A stretch of DNA of 64,000 bases from M3007 sp031425155. Lineage in GTDB: Bacteria; Bacteroidota; Bacteroidia; Chitinophagales; Saprospiraceae. Location of the stretch: positions 1-64,000 of the forward strand of contig JANPIV010000054.1 in assembly GCA_031425155.1 (NCBI GenBank). The letters run 5' to 3'. The notes beneath the pieces are model-generated. The model ran no database searches and was not told the DNA's origin. It saw nothing but the letters and a program-made list of their open reading frames with translations. A program made the position numbers and the translations under genes. How positions within the stretch are numbered: position 1 is the first letter of the stretch; the number at the start of each line of letters is the position of its first letter. Of this stretch, positions 58,798 through 64,000 are shown piece by piece.

Positions 58798-58842
58798 AAA
58801 GTGCCGCAGAGTGGATAAGTAGTCCAACTCTGCGGCACTTTG
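58798..58842 (-). terminator. 18-bp-stem terminator in the kinase leader (possible attenuator)
   Basis: On the minus strand AAAGTGCCGCAGAGT pairs with ACTCTGCGGCACTTT, extended by GGA/TCC past a bulged T, with loop CTACTTA and a run of eight U. It lies about 130 nt before the kinase start. It follows a seven-codon ORF (58848-58871) and a TACATTTG element, so it would stop transcription before the kinase unless overcome. Confidence 0.8.
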
Positions 58843-58847
58843 CTGGT

Positions 58848-58871
58848 CTATACGTTGCTGATGGTCTTCAT
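58848..58871 (-). CDS. Seven-codon ORF before the leader terminator
   Basis: ATG AAG ACC ATC AGC AAC GTA TAG (MKTISNV) ends just 5 nt before the stem of the terminator. Its position resembles a leader peptide of an attenuator. It is not rich in one amino acid, so classical amino acid sensing is not evident. It may be chance. Confidence 0.3.
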   Translation of the reverse strand: MKTISNV

Positions 58872-58955
58872 GTGTGCAGCAATTTTGATGTAGAATAAGG
58901 CAAATGTAAGCAAAATTTTGCAAAATAATGGCCCTGCTCCTTGGAGCACTCTCTA

Positions 58956-59002
58956 CTACCCTACCCTGCCATTTTGAAAAAATTCTTGCCATTTTGGTAG
59001 GG
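58956..59002. promoter_or_regulatory. Candidate enhancer (activator binding) site upstream of kdp
   Basis: TGCCATTTTG occurs at 58967-58976 and again at 58987-58996, exactly 20 bp apart (two helical turns). The pair is bracketed by CCCTACC (58959-58965) and its reverse complement GGTAGGG (58996-59002). It lies about 100 bp upstream of the sigma-54-type element, the usual distance for NtrC-family binding. Confidence 0.5.
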
Positions 59003-59101
59003 TCGCTGCGCTGGTGCTACACTGGCCGTTCGCCTGTTTTTATTTTTAATTAATTGTCTGTCAATCTGTTAAAAATAAAATAGCCCAATACTTACAGCAC
59101 C

Positions 59102-59117
59102 TGGCCCGCCTTTGGCA
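59102..59117 (+). promoter_or_regulatory. Sigma-54-type promoter of the kdp operon
   Basis: TGGCCCGCCTTTGGCA has the essential GG-N10-GC spacing and differs from the consensus TGGCACGnnnnTTGCW at two positions. The predicted start is near 59128, giving a leader of about 35 nt before the first small ORF. A sigma-54 activator gene lies nearby. Confidence 0.6.
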
Positions 59118-59162
59118 AGAAGTGGATAGTGCTATCATTTGGCAAACAAAACGCTACCATCC

Positions 59163-59249
59163 ATGACCATGACTTTGCTCTTACTCGCCGCCGGATTACT
59201 TTGTTTCTGGCTGTTTTTTCGCGCCACCGACTTCTTTGAAAAAATATAA
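59163..59249 (+). CDS. 28-aa single-helix membrane peptide at the head of the kdp operon
   Basis: ATG at 59163, or ATG at 59169. The peptide starts MTMTLLLLAAGLLCFWLFF and ends RATDFFEKI. It has one hydrophobic helix followed by a charged tail, and comes 12 nt before kdpF. It is not KdpF, which follows separately. It may be a second small subunit or regulator of the Kdp pump. I recall short ORFs of this kind before kdpF in other Bacteroidota but cannot confirm the family. Confidence 0.65.
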   Translation: MTMTLLLLAAGLLCFWLFFRATDFFEKI

Positions 59250-59261
59250 AACCCTGACGTT

Positions 59262-59339
59262 ATGCTATTGCTCTTTATAATTTCTCTGCTGGTCTTTGGC
59301 TATCTGGTCTATGTACTGATAAAGCCGGAAAAATTCTAG
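59262..59339 (+). CDS. kdpF: KdpF, small subunit of the potassium-transporting ATPase
   Basis: 25 aa: one membrane helix (LLFIISLLVFGYLVYVLI) and the typical KdpF end KPEKF. KdpF stabilises the KdpFABC complex in the inner membrane. It stands between the 28-aa micro-ORF and kdpA, in operon orientation. Confidence 0.9.
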   Translation: MLLLFIISLLVFGYLVYVLIKPEKF

Positions 59340-59447
59340 TAAACAGTTGATAAGGGCTGATAAAAGTTGATAGTGGTTTATAGAAATAACGCCTAAACTA
59401 ATACAACATTTTCAGTCACTTTCCTCCACCACTCAACATCTTTTATA

Positions 59448-61166
59448 ATGAATGCTGAAATCTCAGGCGTTATCGTCCTGTTTTTAATTACACTGGTTTT
59501 GGCCTGGCCATTGGGTAGTTATATTGCCAAAATATATGCCGGGGAACGCACTTGGACCGACCCGATTTTTGCGCCCATCGAACGATTATTTTTTCGCGTC
59601 AGCGGCATTGACAGCAGTCGCGAAATGACCTGGGTAGAACACCTGAAAGCCATGCTGACTATTAATCTGCTGTGGTTTTTATTGTCCATGCTGGTATTAA
59701 TGAACATGGCCTGGCTGCCCCTCAACCCCGACGGCAATCCTTCGATGACCCCCGATCTGGCTTTTAACACGGCTATTTCTTTTGTGGTCAATTGCAACTT
59801 GCAGCATTACAGCGGCGAATCGGGCCTGAGTTACCTGGGGCAGATATGGCTCATGTTCCTGCAATTTGTGAGCGCGGCCACAGGTCTGGCAGCGGCGGCC
59901 GTGCTGTTTAATGCGCTGCGCAACCGCGCTAATTCCTCCCCTGCGGCGGAAGGTTCCGGCGTAGGGTTGGGTAATTTCTATAATTACTTCCTTAAATCCA
60001 ATACGCGCATTCTATTGCCCTTATGTATTATTGTCAGTACTATTTTGATGATTAATGGTACGCCGATGACCTTTGCCGGTAAAGACACAGTGGTTGGTTT
60101 GCAGGGCGATACGGTGCAGGTGAGTCGCGGGCCAGTGGCGGCATTCGTGGCCATCAAACATTTAGGCACCAACGGCGGTGGTTTTTACGGAGCCAACTCC
60201 GCGCATCCGCTGGAAAACCCTAGTTATCTGACCGGTGTGCTGGAAATGATGGCCCAGTTTCTCATCCCGGCAGCGATGGTCTTTGCCTTTGGCTTTTACC
60301 TGCGTCGCCGTAAACTGGCCCTGATGATAATGGGCGTGATGACCATTGGATTTCTATTATTAGTGATCCCAAATATGGCGTCTGAAATGCGCGGCAATCC
60401 GGCTTTCTCTGCGATGCACATTGACCAAAACCTGGGTGCTATGGAAGGCAAGGAAGTGCGCTTCGGGGCGGCGTTTTCCGGCTTCTGGAGCATTATGACG
60501 ACGGTGATTTCGACGGGTTCGGTCAATGCCATGCACGATAGTACCATGCCGCTTTCGGGAATGAACGAACTGCTGGCCATGATGGTCAATGGTTTCTATG
60601 GTGGTTGCGGAGTCGGGCTCTTGAACTTTTTTGTTTACCTGATTATCGCCGTCTTTATTGCCGGGCTGATGGTAGGCCGCACACCGGAATTTCTGGGTAA
60701 AAAGGTAGAAGCGCGCGAAGTAAAAATTGCGATGCTGGTGGCCTTGCTGAGTCCGCTGCTCACGCTGGGCGGTGCGGCTCTGGCCGCCTGGATGCAGGTA
60801 CAAGACCCGGCATTGCCCTGGCTTAATAACCCCGGTTTCCACGGTTTTTCAGAGATGCTCTACGAAATGACTTCTGCCAATGCCAACAACGGTTCGGGCT
60901 TTGAAGGCTTGGGCGATAACAACCCGTTCTGGAATATTTCGACCGGCCTGGTTATGCTCCTTGGGCGTTTTCTGCCGATCATCGGCCCGATTGCCATTGC
61001 GGGTTTGCTGGCTGCCAAGAAGTATGTGCCTGAAAGCGCAGGGACACTGAAAACGGACACGGCTACTTTCGGTATGATGATCTTTTCGGTGATCGTCATT
61101 ATTACTGCGCTGTCTTACTTCCCGGCACTGGCGTTGGGGCCTATTGCAGAATACTTTTCGATGTAA
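59448..61166 (+). CDS. kdpA: KdpA, potassium-binding channel-like subunit
   Basis: 572 aa, normal length. About ten membrane segments and the repeated pore loops are visible, including VVNCNLQHYSGE, the selectivity filter LGTNGGGFYGANSAHPLENP, and the later ANANNGSGFEGLG. ERLFFRVSGID and MTWVEHLKAML are typical of the N-terminus. KdpA binds periplasmic K+ and passes it into the inter-subunit tunnel to KdpB. The 108-bp gap from kdpF contains short TGATA repeats. Confidence 0.97.
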   Translation: MNAEISGVIVLFLITLVLAWPLGSYIAKIYAGERTWTDPIFAPIERLFFRVSGIDSSREMTWVEHLKAMLTINLLWFLLSMLVLMNMAWLPLNPDGNPSMTPDLAFNTAISFVVNCNLQHYSGESGLSYLGQIWLMFLQFVSAATGLAAAAVLFNALRNRANSSPAAEGSGVGLGNFYNYFLKSNTRILLPLCIIVSTILMINGTPMTFAGKDTVVGLQGDTVQVSRGPVAAFVAIKHLGTNGGGFYGANSAHPLENPSYLTGVLEMMAQFLIPAAMVFAFGFYLRRRKLALMIMGVMTIGFLLLVIPNMASEMRGNPAFSAMHIDQNLGAMEGKEVRFGAAFSGFWSIMTTVISTGSVNAMHDSTMPLSGMNELLAMMVNGFYGGCGVGLLNFFVYLIIAVFIAGLMVGRTPEFLGKKVEAREVKIAMLVALLSPLLTLGGAALAAWMQVQDPALPWLNNPGFHGFSEMLYEMTSANANNGSGFEGLGDNNPFWNISTGLVMLLGRFLPIIGPIAIAGLLAAKKYVPESAGTLKTDTATFGMMIFSVIVIITALSYFPALALGPIAEYFSM

Positions 61167-61216
61167 TTGGTTGATTGGTTGACTAGTTAATTAGTTGACT
61201 GGTTGATCGGTTAATA
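61167..61216. repeat. TTGGTTGA-type octamer array between kdpA and kdpB
   Basis: TTGGTTGATTGGTTGACTAG and TTAATTAGTTGACTGGTTGA run in tandem right after the kdpA stop. They are the same family as at 27560-27613 and 44155-44220. The array is transcribed within the operon. Confidence 0.65.
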
Positions 61217-61295
61217 CGTGCCAAAACAATGTAACGTATTGAACTATCTAATTTTTCCCAAACCCTTTCCAAACCACTCTAAACTATTATAAATC

Positions 61296-63338
61296 ATGAA
61301 CGATAAACAAAACAAGGGTTTATTTCAACCCGATCAAATACGCGCTGCGCTCTGGCAATCGGTCATCAAACTCGACCCGCGCCAGATGTTTCGCAACCCG
61401 GTCATGTTCACCGTAGAAGTCGGCACGGCCATTATGCTGGTGGTGACCATACTCTCTATGCTGGACAGCGCAAATAGGGCTACACTGGGTACACCCGGCT
61501 ACAATTTTACCATTTTTATACTGTTGCTGCTGACCGTATTGTTTGCCAATTTTGCTGAGGCTTTCGCCGAAGCGCGGGGTAAAGCCCAGGCCGAAAGTCT
61601 GCGCAAAACCCGCCAGGATACGCCAGCCAAAAAACTGGATGCTGGCGGTCGCATTTCGATGATTTCTTCTTCGGCCCTGCGACGCGGCGACCAGTTTTTG
61701 TGTGAAGCGGGCGATATTATTCCCACCGACGGCGAGATTGTGGAAGGCCTGGCGACCATAGACGAGAGTGCGATTACCGGCGAATCTGCGCCCGTCATCC
61801 GGGAGTCGGGCGGCGACAAATCCAGCGTGACCGGCGGCACCAAGGTGCTTTCCGACCGCATTGTGGTGGCCGTGACCGTGCAGCCCGGCGAAAGTTTTTT
61901 AGATAAAATGATTGCCCTCGTGGAAGGGGCCAGCCGCCAAAAAACGCCCAACGAAATTGCGCTGACCATCCTGCTGGCGGGCTTCACCATCGTGTTTGTA
62001 ATCGTCTGCGTCACGCTTGCTCCCTTCGCCGACTTTGCCCATACGCCGATCTCCATTGCTGCTTACGTGTCGCTGTTCGTCTGTCTCATCCCCACGACCA
62101 TCGGCGGCCTGTTATCGGCCATCGGTATTGCGGGCATGGACCGGGCTTTGCGGGCCAACGTGATCACAAAGTCCGGTAAGGCCGTAGAAACCGCTGGTGA
62201 CCTCGATGTGCTTTTGCTCGACAAGACAGGTACGATCACTATTGGCAATCGGAAAGCCACGAACTTTTATCCGTCCAAAGGGGTGCAAAGCGTTGATTTT
62301 GTGCGCAATGCGGCACTTTCTTCGCTGGCCGATGATACGCCGGAAGGCAAATCTATCGTGGAACTGGCGGGCAAAGAAGTCACGCAGGGGTTGAGTGTGG
62401 ACGGCGCACGGATGATCAAATTCACCGCCGAGACGCGCAGCAGCGGCGTGGACATGGCCGATGGCACCCGCATTCGCAAGGGCGCGTTCGATGCCATTCG
62501 TAATCTCTCGGTCAAGGCGGGTAATATCTTCCCGGCAGAAACCGAAACGCAGGTCGCGGACATTGCCAAACAAGGCGGCACGCCACTGGTGGTTTCTTTG
62601 AACGAAAAAATAATGGGCGTGATTGAATTGCAGGATATTATCAAACCCGGTATCCGTGAACGGTTTGATCGTCTGCGAAAAATGGGCGTAAAAACGGTGA
62701 TGGTGACCGGCGATAATCCCTTGACGGCCAAATATATCGCCAACGTGGCGGGCGTGGATGATTTCATCGCCGAGGCTAAACCGGAGGACAAGATGCAATA
62801 CATCCGCGCCGAACAGGAACAGGGTAAACTGGTGGCGATGATGGGCGATGGCACCAATGATGCGCCCGCCCTGGCCCAGGCCGATGTAGGCGTGGCGATG
62901 AACAGCGGCACACAGGCGGCCAAAGAAGCCGGCAACATGGTGGATTTGGATAACGACCCGACTAAACTGATCGAGATCGTGGAGATCGGCAAACAACTGT
63001 TGATGACGCGGGGTACGCTGACGACTTTTAGTATTGCCAACGACGTAGCCAAGTATTTTGCCATTGTTCCCGCGCTGTTTATGGCCAGTATTCCGGCCCT
63101 GCAACACCTGAATATTATGCGCCTGCATTCGCCGGAATCGGCTATCCTGTCGGCGGTCATCTTTAATGCGCTGATTATTCCGGCCCTGATTCCGCTGGCC
63201 CTGAAAGGCGTGGAATACAAACCGATCGGTGCCTCGGCTTTACTGCGTCGCAACCTGCTGATCTATGGATTGGGTGGTCTGGTGGTGCCGTTTTTGGGCA
63301 TTAAGGTGATTGATTTATTGGTGGCAATGATGGTGTGA
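61296..63338 (+). CDS. kdpB: KdpB, P-type ATPase catalytic subunit
   Basis: 680 aa. Phosphorylation motif LLLDKTGTITIG with Asp about 309; actuator loop TGES at about 161-164, whose Ser matches the serine that is phosphorylated for inhibition in E. coli KdpB. The nucleotide domain has DDTPEGKSIVELA and KGAFDAI, the hinge has MVTGDNPLTAKYIA and GDGTNDAPALAQADVGVAMNSGTQAAKEA. Membrane helices lie at about 40-90, 220-275 and 580-680. It hydrolyses ATP to drive K+ uptake. All key residues are intact. Confidence 0.97.
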   Translation: MNDKQNKGLFQPDQIRAALWQSVIKLDPRQMFRNPVMFTVEVGTAIMLVVTILSMLDSANRATLGTPGYNFTIFILLLLTVLFANFAEAFAEARGKAQAESLRKTRQDTPAKKLDAGGRISMISSSALRRGDQFLCEAGDIIPTDGEIVEGLATIDESAITGESAPVIRESGGDKSSVTGGTKVLSDRIVVAVTVQPGESFLDKMIALVEGASRQKTPNEIALTILLAGFTIVFVIVCVTLAPFADFAHTPISIAAYVSLFVCLIPTTIGGLLSAIGIAGMDRALRANVITKSGKAVETAGDLDVLLLDKTGTITIGNRKATNFYPSKGVQSVDFVRNAALSSLADDTPEGKSIVELAGKEVTQGLSVDGARMIKFTAETRSSGVDMADGTRIRKGAFDAIRNLSVKAGNIFPAETETQVADIAKQGGTPLVVSLNEKIMGVIELQDIIKPGIRERFDRLRKMGVKTVMVTGDNPLTAKYIANVAGVDDFIAEAKPEDKMQYIRAEQEQGKLVAMMGDGTNDAPALAQADVGVAMNSGTQAAKEAGNMVDLDNDPTKLIEIVEIGKQLLMTRGTLTTFSIANDVAKYFAIVPALFMASIPALQHLNIMRLHSPESAILSAVIFNALIIPALIPLALKGVEYKPIGASALLRRNLLIYGLGGLVVPFLGIKVIDLLVAMMV

Positions 63339-63346
63339 GGCATACT

Positions 63347-63607
63347 TCAAGAGTAATGACCTTTTAAACTTGCTACATAAATGACATCATCAGAAAACCG
63401 ATATATCAGCCGATGTTCTTCGGTTATACGCCTCGACCAAAAACCTTTCCACTCATGTTTTAAAGGCTCAGGTTTACCAAGGCCTTTAAATGGGTCACGA
63501 CTTATATCTTTTAATAGTTTGTCAATTTTTTGAAAAATAGCAGCGTCATCGTCAGCCCATTCAATCAATTCTTCATAAGCCTTGCCGGTAAATTGGACGG
63601 GTTTCAT
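63347..63607 (-). CDS. Txe/YoeB-type mRNA interferase toxin, antisense inside kdp
   Basis: 86 aa. KPEPLKHEWKGFWSRRITEEHRLIYRF is the YoeB core, and the protein ends LKGHYS. Residues matching the E. coli YoeB catalytic set are present: Glu about 47, Arg about 66, His 84 and Tyr 85. YoeB toxins cut mRNA at the ribosome. The start overlaps the antitoxin stop by four bases, and the gene ends 8 bp from the kdpB stop, on the opposite strand. The module is therefore inserted between kdpB and kdpC. Confidence 0.94.
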   Translation of the reverse strand: MKPVQFTGKAYEELIEWADDDAAIFQKIDKLLKDISRDPFKGLGKPEPLKHEWKGFWSRRITEEHRLIYRFSDDVIYVASLKGHYS

Positions 63608-63852
63608 GGCTTAGAGAGTTGTTTGATCAATCTTTCATATTCGTCAGGGGTAAACGAAATTAAGTTTTCCCCGCGCTCTATTTCTCGCATAGATTCTTCA
63701 ATGCGCTGCTTCGTTTCCAAGGATGTCTCCTTAGCCTTTAATCGAATAAATACATCGAAATCCCGACCAGTATCACCAATTATTGCCTTAATCCTAGCAA
63801 TAACAGTAGGATTAAACTCCGAAAATGGGATGCTAAAAGTTGCTTGATTCAT
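63604..63852 (-). CDS. Antitoxin of the YoeB-type pair
   Basis: 82 aa from the ATG at 63850-63852 (MNQATFSIPFSEFNPTVIARI); the longer frame to 63900 runs into kdpC. The C-terminal ERGENLISFTPDEYERLIKQL looks like the toxin-binding tail of antitoxins paired with Txe/YoeB. The N-terminal part does not look like the classic YefM/Phd fold, so the antitoxin class is uncertain. It is the first gene of the pair. TATTTTTG on the minus strand at 63872-63879 could be its -7 element and overlaps the kdpC leader. Confidence 0.85.
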   Translation of the reverse strand: MNQATFSIPFSEFNPTVIARIKAIIGDTGRDFDVFIRLKAKETSLETKQRIEESMREIERGENLISFTPDEYERLIKQLSKP

Positions 63853-63888
63853 AAGACTTAAAAATTTTCCACAAAAATAACGAAAAAT

Positions 63889-64000
63889 ATGAAATCGCAC
63901 ATCCTCCCCGCTTTAAAACTCACGCTTTGCTGCGTCCTCTTTTTCGCGGTACTCTACCCGCTGGCCATGTTGGGCATTGGCAAAGTAGTGGCTCCTAATG
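63889..64000 (+). CDS. kdpC: KdpC, start of gene (cut by window end)
   Basis: 37 codons are visible. MKSHILPALKLTLCCVLFFAVLYPLAMLGIGKVVAPN is reported here by its parts: the N-terminal helix (LTLCCVLFFAVLYPLAML) and the IGKV segment are typical of KdpC, which has one membrane helix and stabilises the pump. It lies 550 bp after kdpB instead of directly behind it, because of the toxin-antitoxin pair. It should be transcribed by read-through of the antisense module or from a new promoter. Confidence 0.88.
   Translation, partial: MKSHILPALKLTLCCVLFFAVLYPLAMLGIGKVVAPN

Larger units (their letters stand above)
58668..59162. other. 495-bp divergent control region between the kinase and kdp
   Basis: It holds the leader terminator and mini-ORF of the kinase, a minus-strand TACATTTG element (near 58905), the candidate enhancer and the sigma-54 element. 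No further gene is seen. Confidence 0.6.

Overview
The window looks like the chromosome of a free-living or environmental member of the Bacteroidota, most likely from the Saprospiraceae side of the phylum. The support is a SusC/SusD/SusE glycan-uptake set, several secreted proteins with type IX secretion (T9SS) C-terminal sorting domains, a PorV-like barrel, A-rich leaders without strong Shine-Dalgarno sites, and promoters fitting the Bacteroidota consensus TTTG-N~19-TAnnTTTG. The phylum is well supported. The family is an inference. There is no prophage, CRISPR array or intact insertion sequence; only a short truncated ORF touches the left edge.

Region 1 (263-11255) is a polysaccharide utilisation locus: a divergent LacI regulator with a candidate operator, SusC, SusD, SusE, a GH53 endo-beta-1,4-galactanase lipoprotein and a large secreted GH-A clan hydrolase. 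Together they suggest uptake of beta-1,4-galactan (pectic or type I arabinogalactan). Region 2 (11347-27552) is housekeeping and envelope: a CHRD/T9SS protein, DUF4296 lipoprotein, SixA-like phosphatase, SWIM protein, RlmH, rhomboid, thioredoxin, NAD(P)HX repair enzyme, CaiB-type CoA-transferase, Nudix, Mrp, a LysM protein with lysozyme-like features, HolA, 3-hydroxyacyl-CoA dehydrogenase, UPF0175, a barrel protein and a GH1 glycosidase. Region 3 (27553-31895) has two long gene-poor stretches with a candidate small RNA, a PorV-like protein and a choice-of-anchor-B T9SS protein, bracketed by two 120-bp copies of one palindromic repeat. Region 4 (31896-53433) holds a GT9 glycosyltransferase, tRNA-Leu(CAG), DUF1573, a subtilisin, YhhN, RpiB, an orphan Pycsar-effector-like membrane protein, Tdk, a SprB-repeat adhesin, a barrel/TPR pair, MarC, an OlsF-like double acyltransferase, a PRTase and an Fe-S membrane reductase. 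Region 5 (53546-64000) is a potassium-uptake block: a sigma-54 response regulator, a giant hybrid histidine kinase, then a 28-codon membrane micro-ORF, kdpF, kdpA, kdpB and the start of kdpC.

The most interesting points are as follows. (a) The kdp operon has a sigma-54-type -24/-12 element and a dyad/direct-repeat site about 100 bp upstream, matching the NtrC-type regulator next door. (b) A YoeB-type toxin-antitoxin pair sits antisense between kdpB and kdpC. (c) The kinase has a long leader with a seven-codon ORF and an 18-bp terminator hairpin. (d) A promoter- and terminator-bounded minus-strand RNA of about 235 nt lies at 28060-28296. (e) Intergenic spaces are filled with several families of dispersed long palindromes, many sitting between convergent genes as likely bidirectional terminators, and some reaching into coding sequence.

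Gene starts were chosen by signal peptides, family alignment from memory and nearby promoter elements. No database search was possible, so family names rest on recognised motifs.
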